The notes beneath the pieces are model-generated. The model did not search any database. It was given only the letters and a program-made list of their open reading frames with translations, and had not been told where the DNA came from. Of a stretch of 64,000 bases of DNA, positions 26,872 to 35,506 are shown piece after piece. Source of the DNA: Cypionkella sp049896245 (GTDB taxonomy: Bacteria > Pseudomonadota > Alphaproteobacteria > Rhodobacterales > Rhodobacteraceae); the NCBI RefSeq assembly GCF_049896245.1, contig NZ_JAFCTX010000026.1, forward strand, positions 1 through 64,000, in the 5' to 3' direction. Both the position numbers and the translations under genes were made by a program. Positions within the stretch are counted from its first letter, which is position 1; each line of letters opens with the position of its first letter.

Positions 26872-28725
26872 ATGCCCACAAGCTTTTCCCAAGACAATCG
26901 CATCGGTCGGATGTTCACGCCTTTGCAGGCGAACGACTTGGTGCTGATTGAGTTTTCTGGCAGCGAGGCGGTTAACGCGATCAGTCAGTTTCGCGTCAAG
27001 GCGCTGTCCGCCAAACCGATTTCAGAGATCGAGCCCTTGCTGGGTGAAGCGATCGCGGTTCAGATTGTTACCCCCTTGGGCGATGTGCGCGATTTTCACC
27101 AGATGGTGGATGCGATCCGCTATCTGGGGCCCGAAGGCCAAGAGCATGTCTATGAGTTTGAGCTGCGGCCGTGGTTCTGGCAGTTGTCACGGCGGATCAA
27201 TTACAGGATTTTCCACGAGGTGAACGTCGTCGATGTGATCCGAAAAATCGTTGACGAATATGGCAATTCGGATGTGGCGGGCTTTATTGACCTGACCGTC
27301 GGCAACTTTCCTGAAATGGAATATGTCGTGCAGTACAACGAATCCGATATGGATTTCCTGTGCCGCCTGATGGAGCGGTTCGGCATCAACTACCATTTCC
27401 AGATGGAGCCGACGCGGCACACGTTGGTGCTGACCACCGGCGCGGATGCGTTCAACGATGCCCCAGCCTCGCCGCGCGCGTTCAGCCCTTTGGGCAGCCG
27501 GGGCGATGCCACGGCAGAGCATTTTGATGCCTGGTCGCCACAACGGCAGCTGACCACCGGATCGGTGCGATTGACCGATTACAACTTCAAGACCGTCTCG
27601 GCGCAGATGGAAGTCACCCGCGAAAATTTGCGCGGCTTTGTTAACGCGAATATGGAAAGCTTCGGCTATCCCGGCGTCTATCTGACCACAGGCGAAGGCA
27701 ATCCGATTGCGCAGCGACGTTTGGATGGCTACCGGATGGGCGATGCCACCGTGCGCGCGAATGGCAATGCCGCAAGCCTTGGCGCGGGGATGAAGTTTCA
27801 GCTTTCGGCCCATTCCGATGCCGGGCAGTTGGACGAATATGCGGTGCTGGCGGCACAGCATTTTGTCTCGAACGGCACGTTCCGCTCGGGGGGCGGCGTG
27901 TCGGCTGACACCGCCTATCAAGGGGCTTATGTGCTGACCCGCAGCACCAATCCGATTGCACCGCAGCGCTTAACCCGGCCACCGCGTATTTCCGGGCCAC
28001 AAACGGCGCTGGTGGTAGAGGGTGCCGAGGGGAACATCGACGAATTTGGCCGCATCAAGGTCAAGTTTTTCTGGGCCCCGGATGATGTGTCGATGTTTTG
28101 CCGCGTCTCGCAAATCTGGGCGCATGAAAATTGGGGCACGATCTTTGTGCCTCATGCCGGGATGGAAGTGATTGTGGAGTTTCTGGACGGCGACCCGGAT
28201 AAGCCTTTGGTGACAGGCTGCGTCTGGAACGAGAAGAACGGCCCGGACATGCCGGCAAATCATCTGACCAGCGGCTTCAAGACGGTGCGCAACAACCAAC
28301 TGTTCTTTGACGACACCGAGGGTCAGGAAAAGATCTACATCCGGGCGCAAAAGGATATGACGCGGGATGTGATGCACGACGACAAATCCACCACCCACGG
28401 CAAGCAGACCCTGAAGATCGACGGCAGCAAAAGCGAAAGCGTCGGCGGCAGCTCATCGTCCTCGGTTGGCGGCGACAAGTCTACCTCAGTCAGCGGCGCT
28501 GAAACCCATAAGGTGAAGGGCAGCCTGTCAATCGAATCCAAAGAGAAGATCGAGTTGAAGGTGGGGAGTTCCAGCATCACCATTGATCAAACCTCGATCA
28601 AGATCAAAGCCTTGACGGTAGAGGTCGAAGCCACCGCCGAGCTGAAAACCAAAGCGGGCGCGATGGCCACGCATGATGGGGGGGCGATGATGGTGATCAA
28701 AGGCGTTCTGGTGACGATTAACTGA
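26872..28725 (+). CDS. vgrG: T6SS spike protein VgrG (TssI)
   Basis: The 617-aa protein has the gp27-like hub (DNRIGRMFTPLQAND..., ESDMDFLCRLMERFGINYHF) and the gp5-like OB fold (IDEFGRIKVKFFWAPDD). The C-terminal needle has repeats SESVGGSSSSSVGGDKSTSVSG and ends after about 60 more beta-rich residues without a large added domain. It is therefore a structural VgrG rather than an evolved effector. It forms the trimeric tip of the Hcp tube. Upstream is a 122-base gap (26750-26871), the largest inside the early part of the cluster, where vgrG may have its own promoter. The stop overlaps the next gene by one base (TGATG). Confidence 0.95.
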   Translation: MPTSFSQDNRIGRMFTPLQANDLVLIEFSGSEAVNAISQFRVKALSAKPISEIEPLLGEAIAVQIVTPLGDVRDFHQMVDAIRYLGPEGQEHVYEFELRPWFWQLSRRINYRIFHEVNVVDVIRKIVDEYGNSDVAGFIDLTVGNFPEMEYVVQYNESDMDFLCRLMERFGINYHFQMEPTRHTLVLTTGADAFNDAPASPRAFSPLGSRGDATAEHFDAWSPQRQLTTGSVRLTDYNFKTVSAQMEVTRENLRGFVNANMESFGYPGVYLTTGEGNPIAQRRLDGYRMGDATVRANGNAASLGAGMKFQLSAHSDAGQLDEYAVLAAQHFVSNGTFRSGGGVSADTAYQGAYVLTRSTNPIAPQRLTRPPRISGPQTALVVEGAEGNIDEFGRIKVKFFWAPDDVSMFCRVSQIWAHENWGTIFVPHAGMEVIVEFLDGDPDKPLVTGCVWNEKNGPDMPANHLTSGFKTVRNNQLFFDDTEGQEKIYIRAQKDMTRDVMHDDKSTTHGKQTLKIDGSKSESVGGSSSSSVGGDKSTSVSGAETHKVKGSLSIESKEKIELKVGSSSITIDQTSIKIKALTVEVEATAELKTKAGAMATHDGGAMMVIKGVLVTIN

Positions 28726-29321
28726 TGGGCAGCGCATCTGATACCACTCCGCCCGTCACAATCGCCGCCGCACCCGGTCTTCGGGTGCAACTGGGGCGTC
28801 AGCTGTTCGGCACCATGCCGGAAATGGCGGATGATATTGTGGCAAGGCCGGGGGAAGGTGAGCATGTGTTCGACTTTTGCCGTCGCCTGCGCTTGGGCGA
28901 GACACCAGAGGAGGCGATCTCGCTGATGGCTTTTGCCTTGCAGCCGCGCCCTGCGGTGTGGTGGGGGCATGAATGTCTGAAGGCAGCACCCGATCTGCTG
29001 ACCGATCAGGACCATGAGATGATGCAGATTTGTGCGGCTTGGGTCGGTGAGCCGAGCGAGGCCAACCGTTATCTGGCACTGGATGCAGGGCTGCATGTGG
29101 CGGTGCGGGGGCCGGGGGCCTGGCTGGCATTGGCGGTGGGCTGGGCTTCGGGCTCGATGGCACCGGAAGGTTTGCCGCCTGCGCTGGTTCCGATGTTTGC
29201 GATTGGGCGGGCGCTGAACGCCGGGGTGTTGACGGCGCTGGCGCGGGTGCCGCAGGACAAGCGGCGGCGCATGCTGGATCATTACGTTGGGATGGCCGAG
29301 GTGCTGGCAAAAACCGTGTAA
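28725..29321 (+). CDS. T6SS-associated protein of the DUF6931 type
   Basis: A 198-aa soluble protein, translationally coupled to vgrG (TGATG). Recognisable stretches are VFDFCRRLRLGETPEEAISLMAFALQPR, WWGHECLKAA and MLDHYVGMAEVL. I recall this layout as DUF6931, often found beside T6SS genes of alphaproteobacteria, but the number should be checked by search. It is helical, with no signal peptide and no catalytic motif. Its place directly after vgrG and before the FHA gene allows two ideas: a VgrG-loading chaperone/adaptor or a regulatory partner of TagH. Neither is shown. Confidence 0.65.
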   Translation: MGSASDTTPPVTIAAAPGLRVQLGRQLFGTMPEMADDIVARPGEGEHVFDFCRRLRLGETPEEAISLMAFALQPRPAVWWGHECLKAAPDLLTDQDHEMMQICAAWVGEPSEANRYLALDAGLHVAVRGPGAWLALAVGWASGSMAPEGLPPALVPMFAIGRALNAGVLTALARVPQDKRRRMLDHYVGMAEVLAKTV

Positions 29322-29362
29322 GCCGCCTATCTTAGGTCTAGTCCCTGTTGGAATACCCCGAA

Positions 29363-30619
29363 ATGAAACTGACCCTGCGGATTGAGAATTTGGATAGCCT
29401 GCCGGATGGTGGGCCGCTGGAGTTTTCGGCCGTGGCGCGCGGCTTTGAAGTGGGCCGCGATTCGGCGATGGATTTGTCTTTGCCCGATCCGAACCGCCAT
29501 ATCTCAAGCCGGCATTTTGAGGTGACGTTTCGCGATGGTCAGTTCTGGCTGAACGACATTTCCACCAATGGCACCTTCATCTATGGCGCGGCGATGCGGG
29601 TGTCGTCGCCGTTGGCTTTGACGCATAATGAGCGGCTGCAAGTTGGGCAGTACATCATCCGGGTGTTGGTGGTGGACCCGGCAGCCTCGGCCTTTGCCGC
29701 GCCGCCACTGACTGCCCCGGTGTCAGATCCATGGAGCCTTGCGCCAAGCCCCTCGCCGATGCCGCAGTTTTCAACCACGCCTTTGCCGCCACCAACGCGG
29801 GCTTCATCGGCGCTGGCAGGGCAGTTTGGCGACAGTTTTGTCGAAAACCCGCGTCCCGCCAGTTTTGTGCCCACCACGCCGCCGATGGATGCGCCGATTG
29901 CCCCACTTGCCAGCCCTTTGCCGCAAGCGGTAACAACGCCGCCTGCGCTCGCGACCACACCGCCGCCTGCCCCGCCCGCCTCTGAACCGTTTCCGCTGCG
30001 GCCCGTTCCCGCGCAGATAGAGGCCCCGGCAGACGCTTTGCCATTGCTGGACGCGATCTGCAAAGGCGCGGGGCTGCCTGCGGGAACTCTGTCGAAGGTC
30101 GATGTCACGCAACTGGGCGAAGACATTGGCAAATCTTTGCGCATCGCGGCCGAGCAGTTGATGGCGCTTTTGGGTGCGCGGGCGGCTGCGAAGCAATTTG
30201 TCAAAAGTTCTAGCCGGACGATGATCGGCGGGATCAACAACTCGCCCTTAAAGTTCAAGCCCAACCCGACCGAGGCGCTGAGCACGATGTTCGGCCCGAA
30301 AACCGAAAGTTATCTGGGGGCAGTGGCCGCGTTCACCCAAGGCTTTGACGATGTAAAGCGCCACCAAACGGCGGTTTATGCGGCAATGCAGCCTGCGTTG
30401 GCGCGGTTGCTGGAAGACCTTTCGCCCGAGTCGATTGAAGAACGATCCACCGGCGGAATCATGTCATCGAAAAAGGCGCGGGCTTGGGAATTATTCGTTG
30501 AACGCTGGGATGCCAAGACACATCCTTATGAAAACGGCATGTTGGATGTGTATTTAGCCTACTTTTCCGATGCCTACGACGAAGCGGTGAAGTCCGCCAC
30601 CCCGAAAAACGGCGGTTGA
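29363..30619 (+). CDS. fha: T6SS FHA-domain protein (TagH/Fha/ImpI)
   Basis: About 418 aa from the ATG at 29363; an earlier TTG is rejected. The N-terminal FHA domain (residues about 1-100) has the phosphothreonine-binding motifs GRDSAMDLSLPD, RHISSRHFEV and DISTNGTFI. A Pro/Ala-rich linker covers about 115-220. The C-terminal domain (about 225-415) is the T6SS-FHA type and holds RTMIGG at Thr286. It reads the PpkA signal by binding phosphorylated TssL or itself and promotes assembly. The motif at Thr286 resembles the TVIGG sites of TssL and PpkA, so it may be a phosphorylation site or a ligand for its own FHA domain. Confidence 0.93.
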   Translation: MKLTLRIENLDSLPDGGPLEFSAVARGFEVGRDSAMDLSLPDPNRHISSRHFEVTFRDGQFWLNDISTNGTFIYGAAMRVSSPLALTHNERLQVGQYIIRVLVVDPAASAFAAPPLTAPVSDPWSLAPSPSPMPQFSTTPLPPPTRASSALAGQFGDSFVENPRPASFVPTTPPMDAPIAPLASPLPQAVTTPPALATTPPPAPPASEPFPLRPVPAQIEAPADALPLLDAICKGAGLPAGTLSKVDVTQLGEDIGKSLRIAAEQLMALLGARAAAKQFVKSSSRTMIGGINNSPLKFKPNPTEALSTMFGPKTESYLGAVAAFTQGFDDVKRHQTAVYAAMQPALARLLEDLSPESIEERSTGGIMSSKKARAWELFVERWDAKTHPYENGMLDVYLAYFSDAYDEAVKSATPKNGG

Positions 30620-30671
30620 CCATGCCGCAGCGCGGCGGTAGCCTTCACATAAGTTTTGCAAAGGACCGACA

Positions 30672-30782
30672 ATGACTGCTGCATTGATCACCCTTCTACT
30701 TGGCACTGGCGTGATGGGCCTTGGCCTGCTGGCAGTGCTGCCGAAACCGCAGCCCGTGCGTGTTGCTGCAAACCGCAAGTAA
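30672..30782 (+). CDS. Putative 36-aa single-helix membrane protein inside the T6SS operon
   Basis: An ATG at 30672 preceded by AAAGGA opens 36 codons ending in TAA at 30780-30782. The peptide has a hydrophobic stretch of about 20 residues (ALITLLLGTGVMGLGLLAVL) and a basic, proline-containing tail (PKPQPVRVAANRK). It fits the space between fha and tssA exactly: 52 bases after the fha stop and 9 bases before the tssA ATG. It looks like a small inner-membrane protein with a cytoplasmic or periplasmic basic tail. I know no family for it. Chance ORF of this size is possible, but site, ribosome signal and composition favour a real gene. Confidence 0.5.
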   Translation: MTAALITLLLGTGVMGLGLLAVLPKPQPVRVAANRK

Positions 30783-30791
30783 TCTTCCAAA

Positions 30792-32090
30792 ATGCGGCTG
30801 GATGATCTGATCAAGCCGATCTCGCCGGATGCGCCCTGCGGTGAAGACCTGCTTGCGCTGGATGACGCGGATTATTGCGATTATTACTTCAACGTCGAAG
30901 ACCGCCTGCCCACCAGTTATTTCAACATGGTGCGCGGCACGCTGTTTGACCCGAAATCTGTCGATCAAAAGGCCGAATCAGCGCAGCTTGACGCGCTGCT
31001 GAAACGCAGCCGCGATTTGCGCCTGCTGGGGCTGGAGGCGAAATTTCAAATCCTTGCCGGACGCTTCAAAGGCTTTGCCGATGCGGTGATGGGTTTCGCC
31101 GGGCTGATCGAGGCTTATCCCGGCGAAGTGCATCCGGTGGACCGCGTGGATCGGCAGAATGCGATTGAGGAACTGAACGCGCTGGCCACCATCGCCGCGC
31201 CGCTGGACTATGCGATTTTGCTGACCGACAAGCGGGTTGGCGACATTATCTATCGCGGCTACGGCACCGCCTCGGGCAAAATTCCGACGCGGGAAGGTGA
31301 GCAACCGGGCGACGTTGGCAGCATCACTGGGGCGCTAAGCTCATCTGAGAACGCCAAGACGGTCGATGCTTTGTACGAGCAGCTTACGGGCCTGCGGGGG
31401 GCGCTCAAGACCATCATTCAGCTCTGCCAATCCAGCACGCCGCCGTTCTCGCCGAAGCTGGACCGGCTGGATGATAAGCTGGCTGATATTCTGGCGATGG
31501 TGGTTTCCGCGCGCGGCGATCTGGGGGCAGAGGCGGCCCCGATTGTTGAGGGGGCCGAGGGCGAGGCTTTCGCAGCAGGTGCGCCGGGTGCTGCCACCAC
31601 GATCACGGTGCAAACCGGCACGGCCGAGGTGCCAAACCACCGTGTCGCCTATCAGCTGTTGCGAGCGGTAGAGCGGTATTTTGCCACCACCGAACCTGCG
31701 TCTTTGGCCTTGGTTCTGGTCACGCAATCGCGGTTGCTGATCGGGCGGCCCTTGGTGGAGGCGTTGGACGCTTTGCTTGAAAACTCCGCGGGTTACGCCT
31801 CGATCAGCTTTGGCACCGAGACTGGCTTTGCGATTTCGATGGCGCGGATGCGCGATCTGTCGGGGCAGGCGAACATCACTTCGGATGATTTCTCGACGCC
31901 CGGTGAAAATGATCCGCCCGCCCCCGAAGTGGTCAGCCGCGATCATGCCGGGCAGATTCTGAAGCAGATCGAAGATTTCTACCGGATGCGCGAACCGGCC
32001 AGCCCGATTCCAATCCTACTGTTCAAAGCCCGAAATATGCTGTCTAAAGACTTCCATGCGCTGGTGCGCGAATTGATTACGCCTTCCTGA
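30792..32090 (+). CDS. tssA: T6SS baseplate/cap protein TssA
   Basis: The 432-aa protein starts with the ImpA_N motif PISPDAPCGEDLLALDDADY and GLEAKFQILAGRFKGFADAV. The C-terminal part (about residues 290-430, including RVAYQLLRAVERYFATTEPASLALVL and FYRMREPASPIPILLFKARNM) is of the short TssA class that ends in the SEPSSPIP-like motif. TssA directs assembly of tube and sheath at the baseplate. It follows the 36-aa gene by nine bases. Downstream are 131 bases before tssB with a good AGGAGAA ribosome site, where a separate promoter for the abundant sheath and tube proteins might lie (TTGACT at 32164-32169, weak -10). Confidence 0.92.
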   Translation: MRLDDLIKPISPDAPCGEDLLALDDADYCDYYFNVEDRLPTSYFNMVRGTLFDPKSVDQKAESAQLDALLKRSRDLRLLGLEAKFQILAGRFKGFADAVMGFAGLIEAYPGEVHPVDRVDRQNAIEELNALATIAAPLDYAILLTDKRVGDIIYRGYGTASGKIPTREGEQPGDVGSITGALSSSENAKTVDALYEQLTGLRGALKTIIQLCQSSTPPFSPKLDRLDDKLADILAMVVSARGDLGAEAAPIVEGAEGEAFAAGAPGAATTITVQTGTAEVPNHRVAYQLLRAVERYFATTEPASLALVLVTQSRLLIGRPLVEALDALLENSAGYASISFGTETGFAISMARMRDLSGQANITSDDFSTPGENDPPAPEVVSRDHAGQILKQIEDFYRMREPASPIPILLFKARNMLSKDFHALVRELITPS

Positions 32091-32221
32091 TTTTGTCTAA
32101 TTTCGCTTGACTGACCACGGTTTCCTTTGACCAAATGCCCGTTTCGGGCGCAGAGTTGAAATCTGTTGACTTGTAGCGCCGGTGCGGCTTTTCTTTTCGT
32201 ATTTAGAACAGGAGAATTGTT

Positions 32222-32746
32222 ATGGCATCTTCCGATTCAGCCACCGGCTTTATCAAGCGCAATCGCCCGCCGCGTGTGCAAATTTCATACGCCGATCCGA
32301 TTGAAGCCAACAAACAGGTCGAGCTGCCGTTTGTGATGGGCATCATGTCGGATCTGTCAGGCAACGCCAGCAAGGTTGAAAAGCCCCCCGTTGCCGACCG
32401 TGAATTTACCGCTGTGTCCTCGGATACGCTGGATGACTATATGGAAAGCGTCTCGCCCGGTCTTGCGATCAATGTGGATAACAAGCTGGACGCGGAACAA
32501 GGCGGCAAGCTTTCGGTCAACCTGAACTTCAAGAAAATGGCCGATCTCAGCCCCGGTGAGATTGCCCGGCAAGTGCCCGCGCTGAACAAACTGCTGGAAG
32601 CCCGTCAGCAGCTGGCGAACCTTGCCCGCTATATGAACGGCAAATCCGGTGCCCAAGAGCAGTTGAAGCAGTTGCTGGCTGACCCGGCGCTGATGGCGGC
32701 CTTGGATGAACGCCGTGCTGCCGCCAAGCCCGAAGGCGAAGAATAA
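32222..32746 (+). CDS. tssB: T6SS sheath small subunit TssB (VipA)
   Basis: The 174-aa protein has the family start SSDSATGFIKRNRPPRVQISY, LPFVMGIMSDLSGN and the C-terminal helix segment ALNKLLEARQQLANLARYMNGK. Six TssB-TssC units per ring form the contractile sheath, which is later recycled by ClpV. It is preceded by a strong AGGAGAATTGTT site, in line with high expression, and followed 59 bases later by tssC. Confidence 0.96.
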   Translation: MASSDSATGFIKRNRPPRVQISYADPIEANKQVELPFVMGIMSDLSGNASKVEKPPVADREFTAVSSDTLDDYMESVSPGLAINVDNKLDAEQGGKLSVNLNFKKMADLSPGEIARQVPALNKLLEARQQLANLARYMNGKSGAQEQLKQLLADPALMAALDERRAAAKPEGEE

Positions 32747-32805
32747 TCCTGAATGGCCGCCGTTGCAGGCTGCTGATTACACAAGACATTTTTTAGGAAA
32801 TCGAC

Positions 32806-34293
32806 ATGGCAACTGAACTGCAACAAGACGGCGGAGCCGGTGGCGCCCTGCACGAGCTGGATGAATTCTCAGCGATCCTGAAGCAAAACTTCAAACCTCG
32901 CAGCGATGTCGCCGCGCGGGAAGTGGAGAATGCCGTAGGCACGCTGGTGCGTGAGGCTTTGGCCGACGAGACGGTGATCACCGACGATATTCTGGACACC
33001 ATCGACAAGATGCTGGCCAAGATCGACGAAAAGCTGTCGCAGCAGGTCAATGAGATCATCCACAACGCCGAATATCAAAAACTGGAAAGCGCGTGGCGCG
33101 GCTTGGCTTACACGGTGAACAACACCGAGTCGGATGCGACGCTGAAGCTGCAAGTGATGAACATCTCGAAGACCGAGCTGGACAAGGAACTGCGCGGCTA
33201 TCCGGGGGCGAAGTGGGACCAAAGCCCGCTGTTCAAGAAGATCTACGAGGCCGAATTTGGCCAGTTGGGTGGCCAGCCCTTCGGCGCGCTGGTGGGTGAC
33301 TTTGCGTTTGACCACTCGTCATCGGATGTGCGCCTGCTGCGTGATCTGGGCAAGATTGCCGCCGCAGCCCATGCGCCTTTTATCACCTCGCCCGCGCCGA
33401 CCCTGATGGGGATGGACAGCTGGAACGAGTTGGGCAACCCGCGCGATCTGTCCACGGTGTTTGATACGCCGGATTATGCAGGCTGGAACTCGCTGCGCGA
33501 TTCAGAAAACTCGCGCTATATCGCGCTGGCAATGCCGCGGGTGCTGGCACGCTCGCCCTACGGTCAGAACGGCGAGCCGGTGGAGGAGTTCAACTTTGAA
33601 GAAACCACCGACGGCCATGAAGGCAAGCAATACGCTTGGATGAACGCCGCGCATGCGATGGCGGTGAACATCAACCGCGCGCATAAGGAATATGGCTGGA
33701 CGGTGCAAATTCGCGGTGTCACCTCGGGCGGTGAGATTGCCGCCCTGCCGGTGCATAATTTCGATACCGGCGATGGCTCGACCGATATGAAATGCCCGAC
33801 CGAATTCGCGATCAGCGACCGGCGTGAGGGCGAGCTTTCCAAATCGGGGATCATGCCGCTGATCCACCGCAAGAACACCGACCGCGCCGCATTCTTGGGC
33901 GCGCAATCGTTGTACCGACCGAAGAAATATCAGAACGAAGAGGCCACGGCCTCGGACAATCTGTCTTCGCGCATCCCCTATATCTTCGCGATTTCGCGTT
34001 TCAGCCATTATCTGAAATGCATGGTGCGCGACATGGTCGGTTCAAACCGCGAACAGGCGCAGTTGGAAAAAGAACTGCAAAACTGGATCAACCAGTATGT
34101 TCACGGCAACCCTGGCACCGCATCCGAGCGGGAAAAGGCTCTGATGCCTTTGGCTGCGGCCAAGGTGGAAGTGATCGCGGACGAAGAAAACCCCGGCTAC
34201 TACGTCGGAAGATTCTTCCTTCGTCCGCACTACCAGTTGGAAGGCATGGATATCGGGATGAGCCTGGTCTCCAAGCTGCCGTCCGGCAAATAA
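32806..34293 (+). CDS. tssC: T6SS sheath large subunit TssC (VipB)
   Basis: The 495-aa protein contains the family segments ESAWRGLAYTVNNTESDATLKLQVMN, GVLVGDFAFDH-like GALVGDFAFDHSS, and a C-terminus with VEVIADEENPGYYVGRFFLRPHYQLEGMDIGMSLVSKLP cut to the usual length. It forms the outer wall of the contractile sheath with TssB. Spacing to tssB (59 bases) and hcp (58 bases) suggests a tssBC-hcp sub-block of structural genes. Confidence 0.97.
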   Translation: MATELQQDGGAGGALHELDEFSAILKQNFKPRSDVAAREVENAVGTLVREALADETVITDDILDTIDKMLAKIDEKLSQQVNEIIHNAEYQKLESAWRGLAYTVNNTESDATLKLQVMNISKTELDKELRGYPGAKWDQSPLFKKIYEAEFGQLGGQPFGALVGDFAFDHSSSDVRLLRDLGKIAAAAHAPFITSPAPTLMGMDSWNELGNPRDLSTVFDTPDYAGWNSLRDSENSRYIALAMPRVLARSPYGQNGEPVEEFNFEETTDGHEGKQYAWMNAAHAMAVNINRAHKEYGWTVQIRGVTSGGEIAALPVHNFDTGDGSTDMKCPTEFAISDRREGELSKSGIMPLIHRKNTDRAAFLGAQSLYRPKKYQNEEATASDNLSSRIPYIFAISRFSHYLKCMVRDMVGSNREQAQLEKELQNWINQYVHGNPGTASEREKALMPLAAAKVEVIADEENPGYYVGRFFLRPHYQLEGMDIGMSLVSKLPSGK

Positions 34294-34351
34294 GTCGCGG
34301 TCTTGGGCGGGTGTCCAAGGCAGCTAAAGTTACATTCAAAGGAGAGTACAG

Positions 34352-34852
34352 ATGGCCGGAACAGACATTTTTCTGAAGGTTGGCGGAAATATCAACGGTG
34401 AATCCACCGATGACCAGTTCAAAGAGCATTTGAACATCGACAGCTATGGTTGGGGCGTGACGCAGCAAGGTACGTTCAGCGCGGGTTCAGGCGCTGGCGG
34501 TGGTGCTGGCCGTTCGATGGTGCAGGACATGCATTTCACCAAGCTGATCTGCAAAGCCTCACCCGAAATCATGATCGCTTGCGCCACTGGCAAGCACATC
34601 CCGGATGCGACGCTGTTCGTGCGCAAAGCCACTGGCGACAAAGCGATGGTTTATTTCCAGTTTGAGATGAAAGACGTGCTGGTATCGTCGTATCAGACCG
34701 GTTCGGGCGGCGGCCAAGGCGCTTTGATCAACGAGCAATTCTCGTTCAACTTCCGCGAATTGACCCTGACCTACTGGCAGCAGACCGCAGCTGGTGGCCA
34801 AGGTGCGAAAGTGCAGAAGAAATACGACCTCGCCACTAACAAAGGCTCCTGA
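34352..34852 (+). CDS. hcp: T6SS tube protein Hcp (TssD)
   Basis: The 166-aa protein has the Hcp pattern: DIFLKVGGNINGES near the start, the loop AGGGAGRSMVQDMHFTKLICKASPEIM, and FNFRELTLTYWQQ near the end. Hexamers stack into the inner tube and are secreted in large amounts. An AAAGGAGAGTACAG site precedes the start. A strong GC hairpin follows directly (34858-34887), which should raise the relative amount of hcp message. Confidence 0.97.
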   Translation: MAGTDIFLKVGGNINGESTDDQFKEHLNIDSYGWGVTQQGTFSAGSGAGGGAGRSMVQDMHFTKLICKASPEIMIACATGKHIPDATLFVRKATGDKAMVYFQFEMKDVLVSSYQTGSGGGQGALINEQFSFNFRELTLTYWQQTAAGGQGAKVQKKYDLATNKGS

Positions 34853-34857
34853 GTGCA

Positions 34858-34887
34858 AAGGCCGGGCGAGCGCGCTTGCCCGGCCTT
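34858..34887 (+). terminator. Hairpin after hcp
   Basis: AAGGCCGGGC (34858-34867) and GCCCGGCCTT (34878-34887) form a perfect 10-bp stem around a 10-base loop. There is no T-tract, so it may stabilise the hcp 3' end or cause only partial termination before tssE. Confidence 0.55.
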
Positions 34888-34951
34888 CCCCTTCGATCAC
34901 CGCTTGACCTATCACCGCTCTCAGGCGACCTGATCCTAAGAAAGTCGGCCT

Positions 34952-35506
34952 ATGGCAGAGCGTGACGGTATTTTCCAAGTCTCTTTGATGAACGTGTTCC
35001 GCCAAGCCGCGCGCGAGCGGGATGCTTCGGCGCGTGATGATGTGGTGAGCGACGGCGATGGCCGGGTGCTGTCGGCGCGCAGTATTGAGCGCCGCGAGGG
35101 CGCGGGGCAGGCGACATTGCGCGATCATCTGGCGATTGATCTGGGCAATCTGATCGCCACGGTGCATCTTGAGGCCACTATCCCATTGCATGGCTTGGAT
35201 TATGTGAAGAAGTCGATTTTGAATTACGGTATCCCCGATATGTCGCGGCTGACGGTGGACGATCACCGCCATAGCCAAGTCGCCCGCGATCTGCGCGACG
35301 CCCTGCTTGCGCATGAGCCGCGTTTGATCGCAGAAACGCTGGTGGTGAAAATGCGCCGTCCCGAGGCGGATGCCGCCCAGCGCATTGCCTTTGACATCAC
35401 CGCCGAGATGGCCGCGCGCCCGGTCGATGTGCCGCTGGAGTTTGTTGCCGAGATCGACACCGGGGCGGGCAAAGTCGCACTGTCAAGCCTTGTGGTGCGC
35501 GGATGA
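34952..35506 (+). CDS. tssE: T6SS baseplate protein TssE (gp25-like)
   Basis: The 184-aa protein begins with a poorly conserved tail (SLMNVFRQAARERDAS) and then the gp25-like fold: TLRDHLAIDLGNLIATVHLEA, VKKSILNYGIPDMSRL, and FVAEIDTGAGKVALSSL. TssE starts sheath polymerisation in the baseplate wedge with TssF and TssG. Its stop overlaps tssF by four bases (ATGA). Confidence 0.93.
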   Translation: MAERDGIFQVSLMNVFRQAARERDASARDDVVSDGDGRVLSARSIERREGAGQATLRDHLAIDLGNLIATVHLEATIPLHGLDYVKKSILNYGIPDMSRLTVDDHRHSQVARDLRDALLAHEPRLIAETLVVKMRRPEADAAQRIAFDITAEMAARPVDVPLEFVAEIDTGAGKVALSSLVVRG

